Of a stretch of DNA of 64,000 nt, positions 48,556 through 57,717 are shown in pieces. Source of the DNA: Streptomyces smyrnaeus (GTDB taxonomy: Bacteria > Actinomycetota > Actinomycetes > Streptomycetales > Streptomycetaceae); NCBI RefSeq assembly GCF_017676345.1, contig NZ_JAFFZM010000012.1, positions 62,001 to 126,000 on the forward strand, given 5' to 3'. How positions within the stretch are numbered: position 1 is the first letter of the stretch; each line of letters opens with the position of its first letter. The position numbers and the translations under genes are program-made. The notes beneath the pieces were generated by a model that did not search any database, was not told the DNA's origin, and worked only from the letters and a program-made list of their open reading frames with translations.

Positions 48556-50216
48556 ACCGTTTCGACGGACCGGTCGGCGAGGAGAAAGTCCCGAACCTTT
48601 TTCTTGTCGGGCTTGCCGAGGGGTGTCAGCGGGATCTCCGGCAGAACATGCAGATATTCCGGGAGTTTGAACCTGGCGACGCCCTTTCCGGTGAGGAAGG
48701 TTCTCACCTGGTCCAGGTCGAGCCCGTTGCCGTGCCGCAGTACGACGCCGAGTCCGAGGCGTTCCCCGGTGGCCGGGTCGGGCACCGGTACGGCGACGGC
48801 CGCGCGCACGCCGGGGATGAGGCACGCCAGGTCCTCGACCTCCGCCGCGGAGATCTTCTCCCCGTTCCGGTTGATCAGATCCTTGGTGCGGCCCTCGACC
48901 ACCAGATTGCCGCTCGGGTGCCGGCGCACGATGTCACCGGTGCGGTACCAGCCGTCGGCCGTGAAGCTGCGGCTGTTGTGCGTGCCCCCGCGGAAGTATC
49001 CGCGCGGTGTGTAGGGCCCCCGGGTCAGCAACTCGCCCCGCTCAGCCGGCCTGCCCTCGGCATCGACGACCCTGATCTCGTCACCGGGGCTGATGGGACG
49101 GCCCTGGGTGCCGCGCACGATCCGGGCCGGGTCGTCGAGCCGAGTGCAGTTCAGCAGGCCCTCAGCCATGCCGAACACCTGCTGCACGGTGCAGCCGAAC
49201 GCCCCTTGGAGCCCGGTGACCACGGACTCCGGGCACCGCGCCCCGCCCACCTGGACGAGGGCGAGGCCAAAGGCGTCGGAGCGGGTTCCCGCTACGCTGT
49301 CGAGCCACCGCTGGGCGAGGGAGGGCACCAGCGCGGTGGCGGTCACCGCGTGCCTGTCGATCGCCGCGAAAGCGGCCTCGGGGGCGGGCGAGGAGACCAG
49401 CACCACCTTGCCGCCGGCCGACAGGGCGCCGAGCACGCCGGGGCAGCCGAGCGTGAAATTGTGCCCGGCGGGCAGGACCGCCAGATACACGGTGCGCTCG
49501 TCGAAGCCGCACAGCTCGGCCATACGGCGGAAGTTGTACTCGTAGTCGTTGTGCGTGCGTCCGATCAGTTTCGGCGCACCACTCGTCGTGCCGCCCGACA
49601 GCAGCAGCAGCGCCAGATCGTCGGGCAGCGGAGACGGCAGGTCCGGCGGCGTGCCGGTGCCGTCGGCCTCCTCCCGCGCCGCGGTGGGACGGCGTTCGAG
49701 AGCGGGGCGCAGGGAGACGGAGGCGGGCAGCCCCGGCTCGCCCGCGACGAGGACCCGGCAGCGCCGATCGCTCATCTCGGCGACCCGGTGGGCGAGTTGT
49801 TCGTAGTCGCACCCCCGGTCCTGGCCCGCCACCGCGATCGCGGCGGCGTCCGTGGTGCGGACCAGGTGGACCAGTTCGTGTTCGCGGTACTGCGGGAGCG
49901 CCATGACCGGTGCGATCCCCGCGCGCATGCAGCCCAGCAGCAGTGCGACGAACTCGCAGCTGTTGGGGAGCTGCAGCACCAGGTTGTCGCCGTCACGCAG
50001 GCCCGACCGCAGCAGCCTTGCCGCCGTCCTCTCCGTGATCGCGGCCAGTTCCGCGTAGGTCAGTGAGCGGTGATCGTCCACCACCGCGACCCGGTCGCCG
50101 TGCCGCGCCGCCCACTTCTTCGGGAGGTCCCCCAGCAATTGGCGGCGCCAATACCCCCGGCATTCGTACTCCGCCGCGACGGAATTCGGCCAAAATACCT
50201 GTCCCATGCGGCGCAT
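48552..50216 (-). CDS. Salicylate/2,3-dihydroxybenzoate-AMP ligase
   Basis: A 554-residue adenylate-forming enzyme of the DhbE/MbtA type. The AMP loop is LLLLSGGTTSGAPKLIGRTHNDY, core motifs VFGMAEGLLNCTRLDD, GWYRTGDIVRR and GRTKDLINRNGEKISAAEVE follow, and the catalytic Lys is in TPLGKPDKKKV at the end. It activates an aryl acid and would load an aryl carrier protein. The N-terminal FWPNSVAAEYECRGYWRRQLLGDL is typical. Start at 50216 has GGGGGA ahead; 50207 is possible. It is the first of a two-gene operon with salicylate synthase. No carrier protein, NRPS or PKS is within the window. Confidence 0.92.
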   Translation of the reverse strand: MRRMGQVFWPNSVAAEYECRGYWRRQLLGDLPKKWAARHGDRVAVVDDHRSLTYAELAAITERTAARLLRSGLRDGDNLVLQLPNSCEFVALLLGCMRAGIAPVMALPQYREHELVHLVRTTDAAAIAVAGQDRGCDYEQLAHRVAEMSDRRCRVLVAGEPGLPASVSLRPALERRPTAAREEADGTGTPPDLPSPLPDDLALLLLSGGTTSGAPKLIGRTHNDYEYNFRRMAELCGFDERTVYLAVLPAGHNFTLGCPGVLGALSAGGKVVLVSSPAPEAAFAAIDRHAVTATALVPSLAQRWLDSVAGTRSDAFGLALVQVGGARCPESVVTGLQGAFGCTVQQVFGMAEGLLNCTRLDDPARIVRGTQGRPISPGDEIRVVDAEGRPAERGELLTRGPYTPRGYFRGGTHNSRSFTADGWYRTGDIVRRHPSGNLVVEGRTKDLINRNGEKISAAEVEDLACLIPGVRAAVAVPVPDPATGERLGLGVVLRHGNGLDLDQVRTFLTGKGVARFKLPEYLHVLPEIPLTPLGKPDKKKVRDFLLADRSVETV

Positions 50217-50369
50217 GCTTTTCCCCCACCGTGCCCTCTCGCCCCCTGCGGCCCTGTCCCCTTCTTGGCAGCAGATTAGCGAGGGCACGGCCGGGCCTGC
50301 GTGCCGCTTTCTGTTTTCCACTCGATCGGGTACGACAGGCGTTCATCGGACCGGGTGCCCGGTCGCCGC

Positions 50370-51239
50370 TCAGCCGATGAGTTCCTTCGAGATACGCTCC
50401 AGCATCAGGGCCGAGGACTCGCGTGCGCGCTCCTCCCAGGCGAAGACACAGGCGGTGGCGACGCCGTCGAAACCCAGCTCGCGCAGGGTGCCGAAGAAGG
50501 CGTCCCAGTCGACCTCGCCCTGGCCGATGTCGAGGTGCTGGTGGATACGGGCGGGGGTGCCCGGAGGGTTGAGGATGTAGCGCAGCCCGGACGAGCCCTT
50601 GTGGTTGAAGGTGTCGGCGATGTGTACATGGCGGAGCTTTTCGCCCGCGTAGCGCAGCATCGCCGCGATGTCCGCACCGGTCTGCGCGGGCCCCGAGAGG
50701 TGGAAGGAGTGAGGGGCGCAGTAGAGGTAGCCCACCCAGGGCTTGTTGAGCGCCCGGACGAGGTCGACCGCGGGGGCGTTCTCCTCGCAGAAGTCGTCAG
50801 GGTGCGCCTCCAGATTCAGCGCGATGCCCTCGCGTTCGAAGACGGGCAGCAGCTCCTCCATCGAGCGCCAGAAGGCCGCCTCGCTCTCGGCGGCGCGCTC
50901 CGGGCGACCGTTGAACTCGGAGTTCATCAGCGGGCATTCGAGCTCGGCCGTGATCTCGATCATCCGCTTCCAGTGCCGCACGGCGGTCTGCCGCTCGGTC
51001 TCGTCGGGCGAGGACCACTTGTACAGCGGCAGCACCGAGGAGAGCTTGACGCCGTGCCGCCGTAGCGAGTCCTTCAGTTGGGCGACGCGGTCGTCGTCCG
51101 CGCGAGGGTGCAGGAAGAACGGCATGAAGTCGTCGCGCGGCGACAACTCGATGTACTCGTAGCCGAGTTCGGCGACGGTGCGCACCATCTCGTCGAGCGG
51201 CAGCGAGCGGAGCATGTAGGGGTCGAGGGTGATCTTCAC
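50370..51239 (-). CDS. Sugar phosphate isomerase/epimerase family protein
   Basis: A 289-residue AP-endonuclease-like TIM barrel (xylose isomerase-like). LAELGYEYIELSPRDDF at strand 2, LNLEAHPDDF at strand 5, LRHVHIADTFNHKGS and HQHLDIGQGEVDWDAFFGTL toward the end supply metal-binding Glu, His and Asp residues. Its GTG overlaps the iolG stop (GTGA). In inositol clusters such proteins serve as inosose isomerase (IolI-like) or dehydratase; iolE is encoded separately here, so an IolI-type or inositol-epimer role is the better guess. Confidence 0.82.
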   Translation of the reverse strand: MKITLDPYMLRSLPLDEMVRTVAELGYEYIELSPRDDFMPFFLHPRADDDRVAQLKDSLRRHGVKLSSVLPLYKWSSPDETERQTAVRHWKRMIEITAELECPLMNSEFNGRPERAAESEAAFWRSMEELLPVFEREGIALNLEAHPDDFCEENAPAVDLVRALNKPWVGYLYCAPHSFHLSGPAQTGADIAAMLRYAGEKLRHVHIADTFNHKGSSGLRYILNPPGTPARIHQHLDIGQGEVDWDAFFGTLRELGFDGVATACVFAWEERARESSALMLERISKELIG

Positions 51240-52255
51240 GCGAGGCCTCCGTAGAGAGCGGGGCGGGGCTTCATGTCGACGGTGACGGGTTGCTGGTCCG
51301 ATTCGAGGGACCGGACCGTGGCGTCGGTGATGACGGTGGCGGCGTAACCGTCCCAGGCGGACGGACCGGTGGGCTCGTCGCCCGCCTCGACCGAGGCGAC
51401 CCACTCGCGGAACTCGGTGTCGAACGCGTCGGCGAACCGGCCCTTCCAGTCTTGCAGCACGGCGGTGCCGTGCCGTCCGGCGGTACGAACGCCGACGGCT
51501 GCCGGGTCGGGCAGCCGGACCAGCCCGTCCTCACCGACGGTCTCGCACTGGATGTCGTAGCCGTACTGGCAGTTGACGAACACCTCGAGGTCGATGCGCA
51601 CGCCCTTCGCGGTCTCGAAGAGCATGATCTGCGGGTCCTTGAGGTGCGCGAACCGCTTGCTGGTCGAGCGCGGGGTGACCACCTGGGCCGAGACGATCTC
51701 GTCCTCCAGCAGCCAGCGCAGTACGTCTATCTCGTGCACGGCCGTGTCCTGGGCGGCCATGGCGGAGTGGTAGGAGTCCGGCACGGTGGGGTTCCGGTGG
51801 GCGCAGTGCACCATCAGCGGGGCACCGATGGAGCCGCCGTCCAGCACCTCCTTCAGCTGCCGGTATCCGGCGTCGTAGCGGCGCATGAAGCCGACCTGGA
51901 CCAGCCGCCGGCCGTGCGCGCGCTCGGCCTCGACGATGCGCAGACAGTCCTCCGCGCTGGTCGCGAGCGGCTTCTCGCAGAAGACCGGCTTGCCCGCCGC
52001 GACGGCGTTCAGCACATGCTCGGCGTGGGTGGGGCCCCAGGAGGTGACGAGTACGGCGTCGATGTCGTCCGCCGCGATGAGCGCCGGGCCGTCGGGAAAC
52101 GTGACCGCGCCGACCTGGGCCGCCGTCTCGTCCGCCCGGGCGCCGTCGATGTCGGTGACCGCCGTGACCCGGGCGCCCGCGACGGCATCGCTGAGCCGGC
52201 GGATGTGCTCCTGGCCGATCATCCCGGCACCGATGACCCCTACACGCACTGTCAT
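51236..52255 (-). CDS. iolG: Inositol 2-dehydrogenase-type oxidoreductase, Gfo/Idh/MocA family
   Basis: A 339-residue NAD-dependent dehydrogenase. The Rossmann motif is VRVGVIGAGMIGQEHIRRL, the catalytic EKPLATS follows at about residue 95, and HEIDVLRWLLEDEIVSAQVV with the conserved D/H forms the active site. In an iol cluster the reaction is myo-inositol (or D-chiro/scyllo-inositol) to the inosose. The ATG at 52255 has AAGGA ahead. It sits between the transporter and the isomerase gene, coupled to the latter. Other family members use different sugars, but the context is strong. Confidence 0.9.
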   Translation of the reverse strand: MTVRVGVIGAGMIGQEHIRRLSDAVAGARVTAVTDIDGARADETAAQVGAVTFPDGPALIAADDIDAVLVTSWGPTHAEHVLNAVAAGKPVFCEKPLATSAEDCLRIVEAERAHGRRLVQVGFMRRYDAGYRQLKEVLDGGSIGAPLMVHCAHRNPTVPDSYHSAMAAQDTAVHEIDVLRWLLEDEIVSAQVVTPRSTSKRFAHLKDPQIMLFETAKGVRIDLEVFVNCQYGYDIQCETVGEDGLVRLPDPAAVGVRTAGRHGTAVLQDWKGRFADAFDTEFREWVASVEAGDEPTGPSAWDGYAATVITDATVRSLESDQQPVTVDMKPRPALYGGLA

Positions 52256-52270
52256 GGGGATTCCTTTCCA

Positions 52271-52310
52271 CGTCCCCCGGGGCGCCGTCTCGGCCGCGCC
52301 CCGGGGGACG
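52271..52310. terminator. Perfect 15-bp hairpin inside the iol operon
   Basis: CGTCCCCCGGGGCGC (52271-52285), 10-base loop, exact complement (52296-52310), in the 95-bp gap between the transporter gene and iolG. Either it ends the transporter message and iolG has its own start, or it lowers expression or protects the 3' end within one operon. Confidence 0.75.
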
Positions 52311-52350
52311 GTGATGGGAGGGAGAGTGGGAGAGAAGAGGGGAGAAGAGA

Positions 52351-53805
52351 TCAGGAGAAGCGGGCGCGCAGCTCGTCCTCGAGATGTTCGAGGGTGCGCC
52401 CCTTCGTCTCGGGGACGTAGAGCTTCACGAAGGCGAAGGAGAACAGGCCCAACACCACGAACAGGAAGAAGGTGTTCGAGACCCCGATCCCGGAGACCAG
52501 GGAGGGAAAGACCAGCCCGATGACGAAGTTGGTCAGCCACAGCACCACAGCCGCGACGCCCATTCCGAAGCCCCGCATCCGCGTCGGGAAGATCTCCGAG
52601 AGCATCAGCCAGGTCACCGGCGAGATCGCGCCCTGCTGGAAGGCCAGGAAGGTGATGGTCATGGCCAGCACCGCGAAGGCACGCCCGGCGCCGGACTCCA
52701 TGGTCAGGGAGAAGACACCGATCAGCAGCAGCGCCGCGGTGGTTCCCAGCTGCCCGGTCATCAGCATCGGGCGACGGCTGACGCGCCCCAGCAGCCAGAT
52801 GCCGACGAAGGTGGCGAGCACCGAGATCACACCGTTGGCGATGTTCGCCGTGAGTGCGTTGTCCGAGGCGAAGCCGGCCTCGGTGAGGATCTGGGTGCCG
52901 TAGTACATGATCGTGTTGACGCCGGTGATCTGCTGCACGATCGCGATGCCGAAGCCGACGAACATCAGCTTGCGCACCCAGGGGGTGGCCCGCATGTCCT
53001 TCCAGCCGCCCAGCTTGGCCTGCTCGTCCTTGACCGCCAGCGCGGAGACCTCGCTCAGTTCGGCCTCCGCCCGCGCCTGCGACCTGACCTGCTGGAGGAC
53101 CGCGAGCGCGTCGGGGAATCGGCCCTTGGTGGCCAGCCAGCGGGGGCTCTCCGGCATCACCAGCATGCCGAACCACAGCACCACGGCCGGCAGGGTCGCC
53201 AGCACCAGCATCCAGCGCCAGACACCGCCGGACTCGCCACCCACCCGGGCGAGGGCCGCATTGCAGCTGAACGCCAGCAGCTGACCGCTGACGATCATCA
53301 GTTCGTTGCGGGTGACCAGCGCGCCCCGCCGCTCGGCGGGCGAGATCTCCGCGAGGTAGACGGGCACCGTCACCGACGCGCCGCCGACCGCGAGACCGAG
53401 CACGAACCGCGCCACGATCATGACCTCGGTGTTGGGGGCGAGGGAGCAGCCCAGTGCGCCGACGAAGAAGACCGCGGCCAGCAGCAGGATGTTGCGCCGC
53501 CGTCCCCGCGCGTCCGAGAGCCGGCCGCCGGTGACCGCTCCGAGGGCCGCGCCGAGCAGCAGCGAACTGGTGACCATACCCTCGGTGACCGGGGTCAGGC
53601 CCAGGTCGTCGGTCATGTACGGCAGCGCGCCGTTGATCACGCCCGTGTCGTAGCCGAAGAGCAGCCCGCCGAAGGTGGCGATCAGGGTGATGAGCCGCAA
53701 CCGGCGCCGCACGGCCGGTGGCGCGTCGTCGAGCGCCGTGGACGGCACGGAAGGCGCCGGATGCGCGGTCGTTTCACCGCTGGTCGGTTCGTCTCTGACA
53801 TCCAT
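52351..53805 (-). CDS. iolT: MFS sugar porter, probable myo-inositol transporter
   Basis: A 484-residue 12-span sugar porter. GGLLFGYDTGVINGAL in span 1, GGRLSDARGRRRNILL, VPVYLAEISPAERRGALVTRNEL, VMPESPRWLATKGR before the central loop, QQITGVNTIMYYGTQIL in span 7 and VPETKGRTLEHLE at the end are the family signatures. IolT-type inositol:H+ symporters have these features, and the gene lies between iolE and iolG. It is separated from iolE by nine bases. The hairpin downstream may set its message apart from iolG. Confidence 0.92.
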   Translation of the reverse strand: MDVRDEPTSGETTAHPAPSVPSTALDDAPPAVRRRLRLITLIATFGGLLFGYDTGVINGALPYMTDDLGLTPVTEGMVTSSLLLGAALGAVTGGRLSDARGRRRNILLLAAVFFVGALGCSLAPNTEVMIVARFVLGLAVGGASVTVPVYLAEISPAERRGALVTRNELMIVSGQLLAFSCNAALARVGGESGGVWRWMLVLATLPAVVLWFGMLVMPESPRWLATKGRFPDALAVLQQVRSQARAEAELSEVSALAVKDEQAKLGGWKDMRATPWVRKLMFVGFGIAIVQQITGVNTIMYYGTQILTEAGFASDNALTANIANGVISVLATFVGIWLLGRVSRRPMLMTGQLGTTAALLLIGVFSLTMESGAGRAFAVLAMTITFLAFQQGAISPVTWLMLSEIFPTRMRGFGMGVAAVVLWLTNFVIGLVFPSLVSGIGVSNTFFLFVVLGLFSFAFVKLYVPETKGRTLEHLEDELRARFS

Positions 53806-53814
53806 GGCCGCCTC

Positions 53815-54765
53815 CTACCGGTCGTTGTTCGGGCGTCGGGTCCCGGTCAGGCCGCAGCCGGCCAGGTGCTCACGGGTGCGCACCGCGATGGGGAGCGGCA
53901 CCTGCGGAGCGCACGGGTACAGGTCCTGCTCGACGATGACGAACAGCTCCGCGTCGAGCCTGGAGAGGGCGTCCACCACCTCGGCCGGATCCGGTACCCC
54001 GTCGGGTGGCGAGACGCATACGCCCCGCTTGACGGCCTCCCCGAAGGAGAGGTTCTCGTCGGCGACCTGCGCCAGCACCGCCGGGTCCAGCTGCTTGATG
54101 TGCACATATCCGACGCGCGCGCCGAAGCGGCGCACGAGATCGAGGTTGTCACCACCGCCGTACGCGACGTGACCGGTGTCCAGACACAGATTCGTGTACC
54201 GGCTGTCGGACTCGTTGAGCAGCCGCTCGATCTCGGGCTGGGTCTGGATGTGGCTGTCCGCGTGCGGGTGGAGGACCAGCCGGATGTCGTACTCGTCGAG
54301 CAACAGCCTACCGAGGCGGTCGGCGTTCCGGCCGAAGCCGGCCCACTGCTGTGGGCTCAGCTCGGGGGACTCGGTGAAGTCGCCGGTCTTCTCGTCCCGG
54401 TACATGGGCGGAATGAGGACGAGATGATGGGCGCCCGCGGCAGCTGTGAGCTCCGCCACCTTCCGGACGTGGGCGAGCATCTCGTCCCATGCCTCGGGGC
54501 GGTGCAGCCCGCCGAAGGCGGTACCCCCGGAGACCTGCAGCCCGCGCACCGCGAGCTCTTCGGCGAGGACGGCCGGATCGGTGGGCAGATAGCCGTAGGG
54601 CCCGAGCTCCAGCCAGGTGTAGCCGGCCTGTGCGAGCTCGTCGAGGAAGCGGGTGTAGGGGACCTGGTGCTCGTCCTCGGGGAACCAGACACCCCAGGAG
54701 TCGGGAGCTGAGCCGAGGCACAGATTGCCTGCGACGGTACGAAGCTCGGACGGCGCCGTTGCCAT
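53815..54765 (-). CDS. iolE: Myo-inosose-2 dehydratase
   Basis: A 316-residue TIM-barrel dehydratase. The start GSAPDSWGVWFPEDEHQVPYTRFLDELAQAGYTWLELGPYGYLPTD is characteristic of IolE, and NLCLDTGHVAYGGGDNLDLVRRFG with GYVHIKQLDP gives the metal-binding His/Asp/Glu. It converts 2-keto-myo-inositol to the diketone cleaved by IolD. The ATG at 54765 begins MATAPSE. It follows iolD after 128 bp without an obvious internal promoter and precedes the transporter by nine bases. Confidence 0.9.
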   Translation of the reverse strand: MATAPSELRTVAGNLCLGSAPDSWGVWFPEDEHQVPYTRFLDELAQAGYTWLELGPYGYLPTDPAVLAEELAVRGLQVSGGTAFGGLHRPEAWDEMLAHVRKVAELTAAAGAHHLVLIPPMYRDEKTGDFTESPELSPQQWAGFGRNADRLGRLLLDEYDIRLVLHPHADSHIQTQPEIERLLNESDSRYTNLCLDTGHVAYGGGDNLDLVRRFGARVGYVHIKQLDPAVLAQVADENLSFGEAVKRGVCVSPPDGVPDPAEVVDALSRLDAELFVIVEQDLYPCAPQVPLPIAVRTREHLAGCGLTGTRRPNNDR

Positions 54766-54893
54766 GGTGGATCAGTCCTTAGGGGAGAGGGGGAGGAGGG
54801 GAGGCCTGGGTCCGGTACGACGGTGGTGTACGCGGCGGGGCGGGTTGCGCGGTGGGGCTTCCTTCGCTGGGGCGTGCCGGACGGGCCGGCGAT

Positions 54894-56780
54894 CTACAGG
54901 TAGTGGCGCTGGGTGGCCTTGTGCGCGGCGTATGCCTGGTAGGCGGCGCGGGTGGAGTCGAGCGCCGAGGTCTGGCTCACGGGTACGTCCCACCATCCGT
55001 GTGCGGGCGGGTTGGGCCCGTACAGGTCGGTCTCCACATGGACGACGGTGGTGCGATCGGCGGCCTTGGCCTTCTCCATCGCCGTGCGGAAGTCCTCGAC
55101 GCCCTCGGCGTGCAGCACCTCGGCACCGAGGGATGCGGCGTTGGCGGCCAGATCGACGGGCAGCACGTCGCCGTCCAGCAGCCCGGAGTCGTCGTTCCGG
55201 AAGCGGTAGCTGGTGCCGAAGCGCTGCGAGCCGAGGGCCTCGGAGAGCGAACCGATGGAGGCGAAGCCGTGGTTCTGGACCAGGACGATGATGACCTTCA
55301 GCCCCTCGGACACCATGGTCACGATCTCCTGGGCCATCATCAGATAGGAGCCGTCCCCGACCAGGACGACCACCTCACGCGTCGGGTCGGCCATCTTGGC
55401 GCCGACCCCGGCGGCCACCTCGTAGCCCATGCACGAGTACGCGTACTCCACGTGGTACGCCTTCGGGTCCCGGGCCCGCCACAGCTGCTGCAGATCGCCG
55501 GGCATGGAACCGGCCGCGTTGATGACCACGTCGCGCTCGTCCAAGGCATCGTTGAGCGCACCCAGGATCTGCGTCTGGGCAGGCAGCCGACCTCCGCCGC
55601 GACCGGGTGCGAAGCACTCCTCCTCGATCTCCCGGTTGCGGGCGATCAGTGCGCGGCTGCGGCGGCGGTAGCCGTCGGTGACGTGCCGGCCGGCCAGCGC
55701 CCCCGCCAACGCCTCGATACCCAGCCGGGCGTCGGCGACCAGCGGCTCGGCCGCGTGTTTCACCGCGTCCAGGCGGGCCACGTTGAGGTTGACGAACGTG
55801 ACGTCCGGATTGCCGAACACCGTGTGGCTCGCGGTGGTGAAGTCCGAGTAGCGGGTACCGATGCCCAACACGACATCCGCCTCGCGTGCCAGTTCGTTGG
55901 CCGCGTACGCGCCGGTCGAGCCGATCCCGCCCACCGCGCAGGGGTGGTCCCAGGCCACCGCGCCCTTGCCCGCGTGGGTGTCGGCCACGGGGATGCCGGT
56001 GGCCTCGGCGAAGGCCCGCAGCTGGGTGCAGGCGCCGGAGTAGACCGTGCCGCCACCCGCGACGATCAGCGGCCTTCTCGCCCGACGCAGCACCTGCGCG
56101 GCCCGCTCCACAGCGGCCGGTTCCGGCACCGGGCGACCCACGTGCCACACCCGGCGCCGGAAGAAGTCGGCCGACCAGTCGAACGCTTCGGCCTGCACAT
56201 CCTGCGGCAGCGCCAGCGTGACGGCGCCCGTCTCCACCGGATCGGTCAGCACCCGCATGGCAGCAGGTGCCGCCGAGAGCAGCTGTTCGGGCCGCGAGAT
56301 GCGGTCGAAGTACTTCGAGACGGCCCGGAAGGCGTCATTGACCGTCACATCCCCGCTTCTGGTGTCCTCCAGCTGCTGGAGTGCGGGATCGGGCGCGCGG
56401 GTGGCGAACATGTCGCTGGGGAGCAGCAGCACCGGCAGCCGGTTGGTCGTCGCCAGTGCCGCACCGGTGAGCATGTTCGTAGAGCCGGGCCCGGTTGACG
56501 CCGTGCACGCGAATGCCGAGAGCCGGTCGCGCATCTTCGCGTACGCCACCGCCGCGTGCACCATGCCCTGCTCGTTGCGTGCCAGGTAGTAGGGCAGATC
56601 GGCTTCTTCGGCGACCGCAGCCTGCAACAGTGCCTGCCCGAGGCCTGCCACGTTGCCGTGTCCGAAGATCCCCCACGCGCCGGGGATCAGCCGCTGCTCG
56701 TGCCCGTCCCGCTCGCTGTACTGGTTGGCCAGGAAGCGCACCAGGGCCTGTGCGGTGGTGAGGCGGACGGTTGCGGTCAT
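54894..56780 (-). CDS. iolD: 3D-(3,5/4)-trihydroxycyclohexane-1,2-dione acylhydrolase
   Basis: A 628-residue thiamine-diphosphate enzyme that opens the inositol-derived ring. RNEQGMVHAAVAYAKM contains the Glu that activates ThDP, GPGSTNMLTGAAL and ADTHAGKGAVAWDHP match IolD, and GDGSYLMMAQEIVTMV to VIIVLVQNHGF forms the metal/ThDP site. The ATG at 56780 has AAGGAG ahead; the frame beyond is not coding. It follows the aldolase-like gene by 55 bp. Length matches IolD (about 630). Confidence 0.95.
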   Translation of the reverse strand: MTATVRLTTAQALVRFLANQYSERDGHEQRLIPGAWGIFGHGNVAGLGQALLQAAVAEEADLPYYLARNEQGMVHAAVAYAKMRDRLSAFACTASTGPGSTNMLTGAALATTNRLPVLLLPSDMFATRAPDPALQQLEDTRSGDVTVNDAFRAVSKYFDRISRPEQLLSAAPAAMRVLTDPVETGAVTLALPQDVQAEAFDWSADFFRRRVWHVGRPVPEPAAVERAAQVLRRARRPLIVAGGGTVYSGACTQLRAFAEATGIPVADTHAGKGAVAWDHPCAVGGIGSTGAYAANELAREADVVLGIGTRYSDFTTASHTVFGNPDVTFVNLNVARLDAVKHAAEPLVADARLGIEALAGALAGRHVTDGYRRRSRALIARNREIEEECFAPGRGGGRLPAQTQILGALNDALDERDVVINAAGSMPGDLQQLWRARDPKAYHVEYAYSCMGYEVAAGVGAKMADPTREVVVLVGDGSYLMMAQEIVTMVSEGLKVIIVLVQNHGFASIGSLSEALGSQRFGTSYRFRNDDSGLLDGDVLPVDLAANAASLGAEVLHAEGVEDFRTAMEKAKAADRTTVVHVETDLYGPNPPAHGWWDVPVSQTSALDSTRAAYQAYAAHKATQRHYL

Positions 56781-56835
56781 CGGTTCTTCTCCTTGGGCAT
56801 CGGAGGGTTGGACACCTGGCCCGTACTCGTGTCGC

Positions 56836-57717
56836 TCACAGCAGCTCCACCGCCCGGTCCACGGCACCGGCGACATCACCGTCCGCGGGGTGGAGGAGGG
56901 AGCGCCCCACGACCAGGCCCTGTGCGGTGGGCAGCTTGAGGGCCCGGCCCCAGGAGGCGAAGGCGGTGTCGGGGTCCTTGACCTCGCCGCCCAGCAGCAG
57001 CGCGGGCAGCGTCGAGGAGGCCAGCACGCGTTCCATCGCCTCCGGATCGGCCACGACCGGCAGCTTCAGCCAGGTGTGGGCGCTGCGCCGTCCCAGACCG
57101 GAGGCGACGGTGACCGACTTGACGACCGCGTCCGGGGAGAGGTCGTTGCGTATCCGCCCGTCCTGCCAGCAGGACCAGAACGGCTCCACCATGGCGATGA
57201 GCCGGCGGTCGTTCAACGCGTCGACGGCACGGGCGGTGTTCTCCAAGGCCGCCGGGGTCGCCGGGTCGTCGAGGGCGATACGGGTGAGCATCTTGCCGCC
57301 GTCGAATCCCATCGCGGCGATCGTCTCGGCGTCGTACCCGGTGAAGCGGTCGTCGATCTCGAAGACCGAACCCGCCAGCCCCGCGCGGTTCATCGACCCG
57401 AAGACGCTCTTGCCGTCCAGCACGCCGAGCAGCAGCAGGTCCTCCAGGATGTCGGCGGTGGCCAGGACCCCGGTCACCCCGGGCCGCTCCAGCGCCAGGC
57501 ACATCCGCTCCAGCAGCTCGAACCGGTCTGCCATGGCGAACGGGTCCGAACCCACCGCGTTGGCACCCCGCGCGGGATGGTCGGCGGCAATGATCATCGC
57601 CTTGCCGTGCTCGCCGAACAGGGAGGTGGCCTTCATCCGTCGGGCAGCCGCGGCGGCGATGGCGCCCGGATCCTTGACCCGGGTCTCCACGAGGCGGCTC
57701 ACCTTCTCAGGCAGCAC
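56836..57717 (-). CDS. Cgl0159-like aldolase (IolJ-analogous, DeoC/LacD-type barrel)
   Basis: A 293-residue TIM-barrel aldolase homologous to the Cgl0159 protein of the Corynebacterium iol cluster. Typical text: MIIAADHPARGANAVG, TADILEDLLLLGVLDGKSVFGSMNRAGLAG, TWLKLPVV with a likely Schiff-base Lys, and LLLGGEVKDPDTAFASWGRAL. It probably cleaves 5-keto-2-deoxygluconate-6-phosphate to dihydroxyacetone phosphate and malonate semialdehyde, the step done by IolJ in Bacillus. The GTG at 57717 overlaps the end of iolC by 11 bp. Function is inferred from genome context in relatives. Confidence 0.85.
   Translation of the reverse strand: MLPEKVSRLVETRVKDPGAIAAAAARRMKATSLFGEHGKAMIIAADHPARGANAVGSDPFAMADRFELLERMCLALERPGVTGVLATADILEDLLLLGVLDGKSVFGSMNRAGLAGSVFEIDDRFTGYDAETIAAMGFDGGKMLTRIALDDPATPAALENTARAVDALNDRRLIAMVEPFWSCWQDGRIRNDLSPDAVVKSVTVASGLGRRSAHTWLKLPVVADPEAMERVLASSTLPALLLGGEVKDPDTAFASWGRALKLPTAQGLVVGRSLLHPADGDVAGAVDRAVELL

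Noticed and set aside
50217..50369. Search for an iron-box (DmdR/IdeR-like) operator ahead of the salicyl-AMP ligase
   Set aside because: No TTAGGTTAGGCTAACCTAA-like palindrome could be found; the only repeat, GACCGGG-TG-CCCGGTC at 50349-50364, is nearer the end of the upstream gene.
54766..54893. GTCCGGTAC ... GTGCCGGAC imperfect inverted repeat between iolD and iolE
   Set aside because: One mismatch and a loop of about 60 bases; too weak to call an element.
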